This document shows positions 34,342-42,257 of a stretch of DNA of 64,000 nt, one piece after another. The position numbers and the translations under genes are program-made. The notes below the pieces were generated by a model. The model did no database searches, was not told the DNA's origin, and saw nothing but the letters and a program-made list of their open reading frames with translations. The DNA comes from Altererythrobacter sp. (GTDB taxonomy: Bacteria > Pseudomonadota > Alphaproteobacteria > Sphingomonadales > Sphingomonadaceae): contig JAFKFN010000005.1 in the NCBI GenBank assembly GCA_017308255.1, positions 186,001 to 250,000 of the forward strand, written 5' to 3'. The number at the start of each line of letters is the position of its first letter. The stretch's first letter is position 1.

Positions 34342-35166
34342 TCAGGCGGCGGCGCCGGCGCCGAGCTGCGGGCCGCCCGAGACGATGCCCGTGGCGATGC
34401 CGGGGCCGAAAATTCCGAGACCCAGCAGCGCGAGCGAGGCGAGCACGATCACCATCGCATCCTCGATCGTGGGCTCGCCCGTGAGGGCCGAGGTGAACTC
34501 GCTGAACAAAGTCGAGCCGATCCCGACGATGACCGCGAGCACCAACACCTTGATGCCCGACGAGATGACATGGCCGAGCACGCGCTCGGCCATGAAGGCG
34601 GTCTTGCCGAACAGGCCGAAGGGGATGAGCACGAACCCGCAGAGCGTGACGAGCTTGAACTCGACCAGCGTGATGAAGAGTTGGATCGCCAGGATGAAGA
34701 AGGCGAGGATGACGAAGAGCCACGCGATCAGCAGCACCGCGATCTGGATGAAATTCTCGAAGAAGGAGACCCAGCCCATCAGGTCGGAGATCGAATCGAG
34801 GATCGGCTGACCCGCCTCGAGGCCGACCTGCGCGACCCGGCCCGGCTGAAGCAGCTCGGCGGTGGAAAAGCCGGTCCCCGACGCCATCAACCCGAGGCCG
34901 GCGAAGCTCTCGAACACGATCCGCGCGAGCATGTTCCAGTTGCCGATGATGTAGGCGAAGATGCCGACGAACAGCGTCTTCTTGATGAGCCGGGCGAGGA
35001 TGTCGTCGTCGGCGCCCCAGGCCCAGAACAAGGCCGCCAGCGTCACGTCGATCACGATCAGCGTGGTGGCGATGAACGCGACCTCGCCGCCGAGCAGGCC
35101 GAAGCCGGAGTCGATATAGGAAGTGAAGACCTCCAGGAATCGGTCGATGACGCCGGTGCCGCCCAT
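34342..35166 (-). CDS. trbL: Conjugal transfer protein TrbL (VirB6-like), cut short by an in-frame TGA
   Basis: A 274-residue polytopic membrane protein; five or more TM helices are visible (EVAFIATTLIVIDVTLAALF; LFVGIFAYIIGNW; IAVLLIAWLFVILAFFILA; FVLIPFGLFG; AMVIVLASLALLGLGIFG). This covers the whole TrbL/VirB6 membrane domain. It ends GGPQLGAGAAA-stop, whereas relatives run on through a Gly/Ala-rich cytoplasmic tail. The tail is intact in the same frame (33841-34341), so a single GGA-to-TGA change explains it. Function may persist, since the membrane core is complete. Confidence 0.88.
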   Translation of the reverse strand: MGGTGVIDRFLEVFTSYIDSGFGLLGGEVAFIATTLIVIDVTLAALFWAWGADDDILARLIKKTLFVGIFAYIIGNWNMLARIVFESFAGLGLMASGTGFSTAELLQPGRVAQVGLEAGQPILDSISDLMGWVSFFENFIQIAVLLIAWLFVILAFFILAIQLFITLVEFKLVTLCGFVLIPFGLFGKTAFMAERVLGHVISSGIKVLVLAVIVGIGSTLFSEFTSALTGEPTIEDAMVIVLASLALLGLGIFGPGIATGIVSGGPQLGAGAAA

Positions 35167-35167
35167 G

Positions 35168-35572
35168 TCAGTTCGCCGTCCCGGCCGCGCTCTGGTGCTG
35201 CTTGAGGATCGGGTTATGCTCCGGCGGAGCGCCGTCGGAGACCGGCGCGCCCGCGGACTGGTCCATCGTTTCGTCGGGTGCGAGGTCTTCCGGCGCCGGG
35301 AGCCGTTCCATCGGCCGCGCGCCGGGGGCGAGGAACCGTCGCCGGTTCTCGGCCCAGGCGCGCAGGCAGTCGCGGTCGTTCGCCGCCTCCACGCCGATCG
35401 ACTGGCAGCGGCGCAGCTCCTGGCGCAGCGGATCGACCGGCGCGGCATAGGCATCGATCGTCGCCGGGTCGGGCGGCGGGATGTCCGGCTCGCGCATCTG
35501 GATGATCGCAACGGTGATCGCCACCGCGGCAAGACCAATGGCGGCCGCCCGCGCAAGGAGCTTGGTGTCCAT
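35168..35572 (-). CDS. trbK: TrbK-alt type putative entry-exclusion protein
   Basis: A 134-residue protein with one N-terminal TM segment (LLARAAAIGLAAVAITVAII) and a short periplasmic domain with two Cys (RRCQSIGVEAANDRDCLRAWAENRRRFL). This is the TrbK-alt family found between trbJ and trbL. It is proposed to stop the cell from receiving a second copy of the same element. ATG 35572 preferred; a GTG precedes it directly. Confidence 0.85.
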   Translation of the reverse strand: MDTKLLARAAAIGLAAVAITVAIIQMREPDIPPPDPATIDAYAAPVDPLRQELRRCQSIGVEAANDRDCLRAWAENRRRFLAPGARPMERLPAPEDLAPDETMDQSAGAPVSDGAPPEHNPILKQHQSAAGTAN

Positions 35573-35580
35573 CACCGCGC

Positions 35581-36321
35581 TCAGTCTTGGAACATCTGCG
35601 CGGGAGGCGGCTGATAGCGGAAGCGGCGGAGCTGCTCGCGGGCCTGTGCCTGCGACGCGGCGTCCCTCGCGGAATCGAGCGCCTGCGCGCGGCTTTGCGC
35701 GGCGATGAGCGCGGTGAGGTCCGCGAGCTGCTGCGATTGCAGCGCGAGGAGCTGGTTGCCCGCTTGCGCCGCCTGCAGCGCGCCGGTCGCCGACTGGCTG
35801 ACGTTCACCAGCCGGTCCATGCTGGTGCGCGCGCCGTCGATATTGCCCACGACGCCGGCCTGCACGCGCAGCGAATCCTGGAACGCGCCGACGCTCGTTT
35901 CCCAGCGCTCGCGGGCATTGTCGACGAGGCTCTGCTGCGTGCCCGACATCGAGCCCGCCGCGTATCGGCTGCTGAACGCCTGGTCGATCTGGGTCACGTC
36001 ATAGGCGATGCGCTGGGCCTGGCCGAGCAGTTGCTGGGTCTGGCGGACCTGCGCCTGCAATTCCTGGAGCTGCGAGAAGGGCAGGCTGGCAAGGTTGCGC
36101 GCCTCGTTGAGCAGCGAAGTCGCCTGGTTCTGGATCTGGCGGATCTGGTTGTTGATCTGTTCCAGCGTACGGGCCGCGGTCAGCACATTCTGCGCGTAAT
36201 TGGTCGGATCATAGACGATCCCGCCGAACTGCGCGGCCGCGGGCGGCGCGGCGATGCTGGTGACGACGGCGAGCGCGAGGGCGCTTGCGGCGGCGAGCGG
36301 ACGGATACGAAAACGGGTCAT
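35581..36321 (-). CDS. trbJ: Conjugal transfer protein TrbJ (VirB5-like)
   Basis: A 246-residue protein with a signal peptide (SALALAVVTSIAAPPAAAQ, cleavage near residue 30) and a long Gln/Ala-rich helical body (TLEQINNQIRQIQNQATSLLNEARNL; LQELQAQVRQTQQLLGQAQR). VirB5-type proteins sit at the tip of the conjugative pilus. ATG 36321 overlaps the trbE stop. Confidence 0.93.
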   Translation of the reverse strand: MTRFRIRPLAAASALALAVVTSIAAPPAAAQFGGIVYDPTNYAQNVLTAARTLEQINNQIRQIQNQATSLLNEARNLASLPFSQLQELQAQVRQTQQLLGQAQRIAYDVTQIDQAFSSRYAAGSMSGTQQSLVDNARERWETSVGAFQDSLRVQAGVVGNIDGARTSMDRLVNVSQSATGALQAAQAGNQLLALQSQQLADLTALIAAQSRAQALDSARDAASQAQAREQLRRFRYQPPPAQMFQD

Positions 36322-38783
36322 GGCACATTCTCCTTCTGGGGATCGGGATCGGCATGAAGTTCGGGAGGCCCGGGGAGCAGCTCGGCGGCCCAGGCGAGGC
36401 CGCGCGCCCGCAGCCAGGCGGCGGCGAACCCGTCGGCGCCGTGCGCCTCGACCAGCTCGGCGATGCGAAGCTGGTCGGACTTGGCGGAGGCGGCGGTGAA
36501 AGCGAGCGCGACATCGCCGAGGCCAAGCTCGAACAGGCGGTTGCCCTTGCGCGACTGGCAATAATAGTCGCGCCGGGGCGCCGCGCGGCTCACTATCTCG
36601 ATCTGCCGGTCGTTGAGGCCGAAGCGCTGGTAAACACTTGCGATCTGCGGCTCGACCGCGCGGTCATTGGGCAGGAAGATGCGGGTCGGACAGCTTTCGA
36701 TGATCGCGGGCGCGATCGCGCTGGTCTCGATGTCGGCGAGGCTCTGGGTGGCGAAGATCACGCTCGCGTTCTTCTTGCGCAGCGTCTTCAGCCACTCCTT
36801 GAGCTGCTGGGCGAAGGCCGGGCTGTCGAGCACGAGCCAGCCCTCGTCGATAATGATGAGCGTGGGGCTGCCGTCGAGCCGCCCTTCGATCCGGTGGAAC
36901 AGGTAGGAGAGCACCGCCGGCGCCGCGCCGCTGTCGGTCAACCCTTCGGTTTCGAACGCCTGGAACGATGCGCTGCCGAGCCGCTCGCTCTCGGCGTCGA
37001 GCAGCGCGCCGAACGCCCCGCCGACGCAATAGGGACCGAGCGCCTGCTTGAGCGCCTGGGACTGGAGCAGCACGGTAAGCCCGGTGATCGTGCGTTCGGA
37101 GGCGGGCGCGGAAGCGAGCGAGACCAGCGCCGTCCACAGATGCTCCTTCGCCTGGGGATCGACCGCGACGCCTTCTCCGGCGAGAATCGCGGCGAGCCAT
37201 TCGGCCGCCCAGCTCCGCTCGGCCGCGCCGTGGATATTGGCGAGGGGCTGGAGCGAGACGCCGCCGGCGCCGCCGTCGTGCAGGCTGCCGCCCAAGTCCT
37301 GCCAGTCGCCGCCGCAGGCGATAGCCGCGGCGCGTATCGAGCCCCCGAAATCGAACGCGAAGATTTGCGCCTGGGCATAGCGGCGGAACTGCATCGCCAT
37401 CAGCGCGAGCAGGACGGACTTGCCGGCCCCGGTCGGGCCGACGATCAGCGTGTGGCCGACATCGCTGCCGACATGGAGGGAAAACCGGAACGGGGTGCTT
37501 CCCTCGGTCTTGCCGTAAAGCAAGGGGGGCGACCCGAAGTGCTCGTCCCGTTCCGGCCCCGCCCACACCGCTGACAGGGGTATCAGGTGGGCGAGATTGA
37601 GCGTCGAGATCGGTGGCTGGCGGACATTGGCGTAAACATGACCCGGAAGGCCGCCGAGCCATGCCTCGATCGCGTTCATGCCTTCGGCGATCACGGTGAA
37701 GTCGCGGCCCTGGATCACCTTCTCGACCAGCCGCAGCTTCTCCGCGGCAATCGCCGGGTCGGCGTCCCACACCGTCACGGTCGCGGTGACATAGGCCTGG
37801 CCGATCATGTCGGCGCCCAGCTCCTGGAGCGCGAGGTCGGCGTCGGCCGCCTTGTTGGAGGCATCGCTGTCGAGCAGCACCGACGCCTCGTTGGTCATCA
37901 CTTCCTTGACGATCGCCGCGACCGACTTGCGCTTGGCGAACCATTGCCGGCGAATTCTGGTGAGCAGCCGGGTCGCGTCGGTCTTGTCGAGCATGATCGC
38001 ACGGGTGCTCCAGCGATACTCGAAGGCGAGGCGGTTCAGCTCGTCGAGCAGGCCGGGAAAGGTGATGGTCGGAAAGCCTGACACGGTCAGCGTGCGCAGA
38101 TGATGGTCGCCCAGCCGCGGCTCGAGCCCGCCGGTCAGCGGTTCGTCCACGAGCAGGGCATCGAGGTGCATCGGGGTTTCGGGAACGCGGACGCGCTGGC
38201 GCCTGGTCGAGATGGTCGAGTGCAGATAGGTCAGCGTCTCGCCGTCATCGAGCCAGGCAATCTCGGGCACGAAGCCTTCGACGAGCTGGAGCAGGCGCTC
38301 CGCCCGGTCGGCGAAGCTCTTGAGCAGCTCGCGCGGATCGACCTCGCCGGTGGCGCGGCCCTCGAACAGCCAGCCTTGCGCCCGCGCGCTGTCCTCGGCG
38401 GGCGGCATCCACAAGAGGGTTAGATAGTAGCGGCTCTCGAAATGAGCGCCTTCGGCGCGGAACTGCTCGCGCCGTTCGAGATCGACCAGCGCCGAGACCG
38501 GATCGGGAAAGTCGGAGTCGGGATAGTCCTGCGCCGGCGCGCGCTGCGCTTCGACGAAGATCGCCCAGCCCGAGCCCAGGCGCCTGAGCGCATTGTTGAG
38601 CCGCGCGGTGGTCGCCACCAGCTCGGCGGGGGTGGCGCTGTCGAGGTCGGGACCGCGGAAGCGCGCGGTGCGCTGGAAGCTGCCGTCCTTGTTGAGCACG
38701 ACGCCCGGCGCGACCAGCGCCGCCCAGGGCAGGAAGTCGGCGAGGCTTGCCGGGTGCCCGCGATATTCCTTGAGGGACATCAT
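36318..38783 (-). CDS. trbE: Conjugal transfer ATPase TrbE (VirB4-like)
   Basis: An 821-residue ATPase. The N-terminal CagE/VirB4 domain starts MSLKEYRGHPASLADFLPW. The Walker A is VGPTGAGKSVLLAL (about residues 447-460) and Walker B is TLIIIDEGWLVL (about 640-651), followed by KTLRKKNASVIFATQS. VirB4 proteins power pilus assembly and substrate transfer. Two adjacent ATGs (38783, 38780) are possible starts. Confidence 0.95.
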   Translation of the reverse strand: MMSLKEYRGHPASLADFLPWAALVAPGVVLNKDGSFQRTARFRGPDLDSATPAELVATTARLNNALRRLGSGWAIFVEAQRAPAQDYPDSDFPDPVSALVDLERREQFRAEGAHFESRYYLTLLWMPPAEDSARAQGWLFEGRATGEVDPRELLKSFADRAERLLQLVEGFVPEIAWLDDGETLTYLHSTISTRRQRVRVPETPMHLDALLVDEPLTGGLEPRLGDHHLRTLTVSGFPTITFPGLLDELNRLAFEYRWSTRAIMLDKTDATRLLTRIRRQWFAKRKSVAAIVKEVMTNEASVLLDSDASNKAADADLALQELGADMIGQAYVTATVTVWDADPAIAAEKLRLVEKVIQGRDFTVIAEGMNAIEAWLGGLPGHVYANVRQPPISTLNLAHLIPLSAVWAGPERDEHFGSPPLLYGKTEGSTPFRFSLHVGSDVGHTLIVGPTGAGKSVLLALMAMQFRRYAQAQIFAFDFGGSIRAAAIACGGDWQDLGGSLHDGGAGGVSLQPLANIHGAAERSWAAEWLAAILAGEGVAVDPQAKEHLWTALVSLASAPASERTITGLTVLLQSQALKQALGPYCVGGAFGALLDAESERLGSASFQAFETEGLTDSGAAPAVLSYLFHRIEGRLDGSPTLIIIDEGWLVLDSPAFAQQLKEWLKTLRKKNASVIFATQSLADIETSAIAPAIIESCPTRIFLPNDRAVEPQIASVYQRFGLNDRQIEIVSRAAPRRDYYCQSRKGNRLFELGLGDVALAFTAASAKSDQLRIAELVEAHGADGFAAAWLRARGLAWAAELLPGPPELHADPDPQKENVP

Positions 38784-38793
38784 CGCCCGGCCC

Positions 38794-39063
38794 TCACGCG
38801 CGCAGGAAGGACGGGTAGCGCAGATGGCGCCGACCGACGTCGACGAATTGCGCGTCATGGCGTGCCGCCCAGACGGCAAGCGCGTGCCCCACCGCCCAGA
38901 CGACGATGCCGACCAGCCAGAGGCGAAGGCCGAGGCCGATAGCGCCGGCGATCGTGCCGTTGGCGATCGCCACCGACCGGGGCGCCCCGCCGAGCAGGAT
39001 GGTCTCGGTGAGTGCGCGGTGGACCGGCGCGAAATAGCCGGGAATGGGTTCTGCCGGTTCCAT
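38794..39063 (-). CDS. trbD: Conjugal transfer protein TrbD (VirB3-like)
   Basis: An 89-residue inner-membrane protein with two TM segments (GTIAGAIGLGLRLWLVGIVVWAVGHALAVW) and the family opening IPGYFAPVHRALTETILLGGAPR. VirB3-like protein that works with TrbE. It directly follows trbC. Confidence 0.94.
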   Translation of the reverse strand: MEPAEPIPGYFAPVHRALTETILLGGAPRSVAIANGTIAGAIGLGLRLWLVGIVVWAVGHALAVWAARHDAQFVDVGRRHLRYPSFLRA

Positions 39064-39405
39064 TCAGACCAGCGCCCCGCCGCCGAAGCTGAAGAAGGAG
39101 AGGAAGAAGCTCGACGCGGCAAAAGCGATCGAGATGCCGAACACGATCTGGATGAGCCTGCGAAATCCCCCGCTCGTGTCTCCGAACGCGAGGGTGAGGC
39201 CGGTCATCACGATGATGATGACGGCGATGATCTTCGCCACCGGCCCCTCGATGGAATCGAGGATGCTTTGCAGCGGCGCTTCCCAGGGCATCGACGATCC
39301 CGAGGCGTGGGCGGGCGTCGTATAGACCGCGAACGCGGCGGCAAGCGCGAGCGGGGACAGGCGGCCGAGCGAAAGCGCCCGGCCGGGACGCGGGATCTGG
39401 GTCAT
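39064..39405 (-). CDS. trbC: Conjugal transfer pilin TrbC (VirB2-like)
   Basis: A 113-residue prepilin: signal sequence (LSPLALAAAFAVYTTPAHA), then two hydrophobic helices (VAKIIAVIIIVMTGLTLAFG; IVFGISIAFAASSFFLSFF). It forms the conjugative pilus after processing, probably by the TraF peptidase at 48058-48615. It overlaps trbB by 4 bp. Confidence 0.94.
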   Translation of the reverse strand: MTQIPRPGRALSLGRLSPLALAAAFAVYTTPAHASGSSMPWEAPLQSILDSIEGPVAKIIAVIIIVMTGLTLAFGDTSGGFRRLIQIVFGISIAFAASSFFLSFFSFGGGALV

Positions 39406-40385
39406 GGCTGGTCTCCGGGAGAAGAAGGCTGGGAGGGGGACAGGCGATATTCGCCGCGGGCATCGAGCCCCTCGACGCGCGCGAGTTCGGACAGCCGGCG
39501 GCCGTGACCGTCGCGGACGAGGACGGCGACCAGGTCGATCGTGTCGGCTACAGCCGCGCGCGGGACCGTCACCACCGCTTCCTGGATGAGCTGTTCGAGG
39601 CGGCGCAGCGCGCCCAAGGCACTGCCGGCGTGGATCGTGCCGACGCCGCCTGGATGGCCGGTGCCCCATGCTTTTATGAGATCCAGCGCCTCGGCCCCGC
39701 GCACCTCGCCGATCGGGATGCGGTCGGGGCGCAGGCGCAGCGAGGAGCGCACAAGTTCGGAGAGTGTCGCGACGCCGTCCTTGGTCCGCATGGCGACGAG
39801 ATTGGGCGCGTTGCACTGAAGCTCGCGCGTGTCCTCGATCAGCACGATGCGATCGTCGCTACGCGCGATCTCGGCGAGCAGCGCATTGGTGAGCGTCGTC
39901 TTGCCCGTGCCGGTCCCGCCCGCGACGAGGATGTTCGCGCGGCTCGCGACCGCCTCGCGCAGCGTCTGCGCCTCGGCCGCCGACATGATGCGGTCGGCGA
40001 CATAGTCGTCGAGCGTGAACACCGCGACCGCCGGCTTGCGGATGGCAAAGGCGGGCGCCGCGACCACCGGCGGCAACAGCCCCTCGAACCGCTCGCCCGT
40101 TCCCGGCAGCTCGGCCGAGACGCGCGGCGCGCGGGCATGGACCTCGACGCCGACATGGTGGGCGACCAAGCGGACGATGCGCTCGCCATCGGCTTCGGCG
40201 ATGCGCGCGCCGGTGTCCGACAGCCCTGCGCCCAGCCGATCGACCCACAGCCGACCGTCCGGGTTGAGCATCACTTCGATGATCTCGGGATCTTCGAGCC
40301 ATTCGGCGATCGCGCTGCCGAGCGCCGTGCGCAGCATCTTCGCGCCGCGCGCGCTGGCTTCGGAACGGATCGGATGAACGGCCAT
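39402..40385 (-). CDS. trbB: Conjugal transfer ATPase TrbB (VirB11-like)
   Basis: A 327-residue hexameric ATPase. Walker A is [12 protein letters not shown] (about 155-166), then the Asp box ([14 protein letters not shown]) and the Walker B/His region ([40 protein letters not shown]). It is the first gene of the trb operon; its promoter must lie in 40386-40755. Confidence 0.95.
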   Translation of the reverse strand: MAVHPIRSEASARGAKMLRTALGSAIAEWLEDPEIIEVMLNPDGRLWVDRLGAGLSDTGARIAEADGERIVRLVAHHVGVEVHARAPRVSAELPGTGERFEGLLPPVVAAPAFAIRKPAVAVFTLDDYVADRIMSAAEAQTLREAVASRANILVAGGTGTGKTTLTNALLAEIARSDDRIVLIEDTRELQCNAPNLVAMRTKDGVATLSELVRSSLRLRPDRIPIGEVRGAEALDLIKAWGTGHPGGVGTIHAGSALGALRRLEQLIQEAVVTVPRAAVADTIDLVAVLVRDGHGRRLSELARVEGLDARGEYRLSPSQPSSPGDQP

Positions 40386-40652
40386 ATCGCCCCCTCGGGT
40401 CGCGCCCGGACCGAAGTGTCCGAGCGCGTGGGGACGATTAAGAGAGACAGAAAATAGCGGGATTCAACAAGGAAATGGGCGCGTCGTAGTGTGGGGTAGA
40501 AAGACAGGGAATGGGAAAGGTTGCTTGCGGCCCCGCTCCCGGCGGAGGGGGCATTGCGGCGGGTATCGAGGCGCGAATCAGCTCTCGCCGGAGCGCTTGC
40601 GGCAAGACTGGCCAGGGTCGATCACCGCATTGTCGGCGGGCCGGTGACTTGT

Positions 40653-40695
40653 GACAATTCCTCTGACCGGACCGAAAATAGTCAGAGGAATTGTC
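40653..40695. repeat. Perfect 15-bp inverted repeat
   Basis: GACAATTCCTCTGAC (40653-40667) and GTCAGAGGAATTGTC (40681-40695) are exact reverse complements separated by 13 nt. It lies 9 bp upstream of the -35 box of the toxin-antitoxin promoter and about 270 bp upstream of trbB. It could be an operator, a remnant end of an inserted cassette, or a cruciform. No T-run follows, so a terminator is less likely. Confidence 0.7.
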
Positions 40696-40703
40696 CGCAC
40701 ACC

Positions 40704-40731
40704 TTGACGCCTAACAATACAACCCTATATT
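40704..40731 (+). promoter_or_regulatory. Sigma-70-like promoter of the toxin-antitoxin operon
   Basis: TTGACG (40704-40709) and TATATT (40726-40731) spaced by 16 bp, 25 bp before the antitoxin ATG, which has AGGAGG at 40744-40749. The -10 lies inside an imperfect inverted repeat (CCTAACAATACAACCC ... GGGGTCGTATTAGG), a fitting place for autoregulation by the antitoxin. Confidence 0.65.
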
Positions 40732-40755
40732 TGGGGTCGTATTAGGAGGTGCAAA

Positions 40756-41358
40756 ATGGGTCATACGGCGCAATTCACTGCCGCCGAGGCCGCGTTCGTT
40801 CTGCGCGAGCCGGTCCGTGCCGTGAAGAAGTCCCTCGATCTCGGTCCCGTGCGTCCGGTGCTGTTGCGGCGCCAGGGCGGGTCCGTGCGCGCGATCGAGT
40901 GGCGCGACCTCTTCTATCTCTACGCCGTGCGGGCGCTGCGCGACGAACTCACGCCCAAGGCGCGCGGCGAATTTTACGAAGCGCTCCAGCAGACGCCGAT
41001 CGAGCGCCGCGACGAAGTCAGCTTCGGCCGGTTCAGGGTTTCGGTCCGCGATCTCGTGGAAGAAGTCGAACAGCGCACATCGGATCTCGCCGCGCTGGCC
41101 GAAAAGGTGGAGTTCCGGGCCGATGGCGAGCCGCTGCTGAAAGGCGCGGAGGTCGAGGTCTATCGGATCGCGGCGCTGCTCGATGGGGGAGCGTCGATCG
41201 AACAGGTGCTGGAGGACTATCCATCCCTGTCCCGCGAGCATGTCGCGACGGCGAGGGCCTATGCGGACGCCTATCCGAAGGCGGGCCGGCCCTATCCACG
41301 CACCAGCGTCAAGCGGGCATTGCAGGGCGCCGGGCTGGAGGCGCTCGACGATGCCTGA
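40756..41358 (+). CDS. DUF433-type antitoxin
   Basis: A 200-residue protein. The N-terminal half looks like a MerR-like winged HTH (FTAAEAAFVLREPVRAVKKSLDLG). The C-terminal 60 residues are the DUF433 domain (EVYRIAALLDGGASIEQVLEDYPSLSREHVATARAYADAYP). DUF433 proteins are antitoxins paired with PIN nucleases, and a PIN gene follows 15 bp downstream. Good AGGAGG site before the ATG. Confidence 0.85.
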   Translation: MGHTAQFTAAEAAFVLREPVRAVKKSLDLGPVRPVLLRRQGGSVRAIEWRDLFYLYAVRALRDELTPKARGEFYEALQQTPIERRDEVSFGRFRVSVRDLVEEVEQRTSDLAALAEKVEFRADGEPLLKGAEVEVYRIAALLDGGASIEQVLEDYPSLSREHVATARAYADAYPKAGRPYPRTSVKRALQGAGLEALDDA

Positions 41359-41373
41359 TACCAGCGCAGACGG

Positions 41374-41802
41374 ATGAAATATCTTCTCGATACAAACGTC
41401 CTGCGCGAACTCGGCAAGACCTCGCCGCACAAGAACGTGGCCGCCTGGCTCAAAGGTGTTGATGACGCCGATCTCGCGATGAGCGCGCTGACCGTGCGTG
41501 AGGTCGTCAAGGGTGTCGCCAGGCTCAGGAAGAGGAAGCCGGAGACGGCGGCGGCGCTGGACGCTGCCGTCACGGCGATCTTCGATGCGTTCGAGGGACG
41601 CATTCTGCCGATCGACCGGCGGGTTGCGGCGCTCTGGGGCGAAGCGCTGGGCGAGAGCGACAAGCATGTCGACGATGCGGGCCTTGCCGCGACCGCCCGC
41701 GCGCACGGCCTCACCCTGGTCACGCGCAACATCAAGGATTTCGACGGACGCGGAGTGACGCTGCTCGACCCGTTCAAGGCCCCGCGCCGCTCGCGCGCAT
41801 AG
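41374..41802 (+). CDS. PIN-domain RNase toxin (VapC-like)
   Basis: A 142-residue PIN protein. Catalytic acidic residues are visible: Asp in KYLLDTNVLREL (residue 6), Glu in TVREVVKG (about 43), and Asp in DDAGLAATARAHGLTLVTRNIKDFDG (about 97 and 116). PIN toxins cut RNA and are held by the cognate antitoxin, here the DUF433 protein upstream. The pair would stabilise the element by killing or arresting cells that lose it. Confidence 0.92.
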   Translation: MKYLLDTNVLRELGKTSPHKNVAAWLKGVDDADLAMSALTVREVVKGVARLRKRKPETAAALDAAVTAIFDAFEGRILPIDRRVAALWGEALGESDKHVDDAGLAATARAHGLTLVTRNIKDFDGRGVTLLDPFKAPRRSRA

Positions 41803-41822
41803 GAGCGCGCCGCAGCCGCAAA

Positions 41823-42257
41823 TCAAATTCCCTCCGGCCCGGCGGTTCCCGGCACATCCTTCGACAATTCACCCGACAGTTTCGGCCCCAGCTCCATGCG
41901 CCGGCTGAGCGCGTCGAGGAACCCTTCGTAGCGGTCCTTGCCCGTCGCCTGCGCGGCCGCCCGCGCAGTATCCGGCAGCGGCGGCGTGCTGGTCAGCCAG
42001 AAGCGCACGAACAGCGCCAGCGCCTCGTTCGACACCTCGATATGATAGGCGAGCCGGTCGGCCTGGCGGCTCAGGCGATCGAGCCTGCGGCTGACCGCGG
42101 CCTCGATGCGATCGGAGCCGTCGGGCGAGAAGAAGGAGGCGAGCGCCGCCTCGACGATCTGCGCCTGGGGCACGCGCTTGCGCACGGCGAACTCGGCGAG
42201 CTGGGCCGAGAGGTCGGGCGGCAGGCGGAAAGTATGCTTGATGCGTTTGGCGGTCAC
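41823..42257 (-). CDS. Ribbon-helix-helix (CopG-like) protein next to traG
   Basis: A 144-residue protein whose first 45 residues are an RHH motif (RIKHTFRLPPDLSAQLAEFAVRKRVPQAQIVEAALASFF), followed by a helical domain (IEAAVSRRLDRLSRQADRLAYHIEVSNEALALFVRFWL). Such proteins lie between traG and trbB in many trb-type elements and may act as relaxosome or transfer-gene regulators. ATGA overlap with traG. Confidence 0.85.
   Translation of the reverse strand: MTAKRIKHTFRLPPDLSAQLAEFAVRKRVPQAQIVEAALASFFSPDGSDRIEAAVSRRLDRLSRQADRLAYHIEVSNEALALFVRFWLTSTPPLPDTARAAAQATGKDRYEGFLDALSRRMELGPKLSGELSKDVPGTAGPEGI

Larger units (their letters stand above)
40386..40755. promoter_or_regulatory. Divergent control region between trbB and the toxin-antitoxin pair
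   Basis: 370 bp with no gene. The left part should hold the trb promoter; a relatively AT-rich stretch on the minus strand (TTGTTGAATCCCGCTATTTT, about 40453-40472) is the best candidate. The right part holds a 15-bp inverted repeat and the toxin-antitoxin promoter, listed separately. Confidence 0.5.

Noticed and set aside
40711..41826. Minus-strand open frame of 371 codons over the toxin-antitoxin genes
   Set aside because: The plus-strand pair has a promoter, good ribosome binding site and clear PIN and DUF433 motifs; the antisense frame has none.
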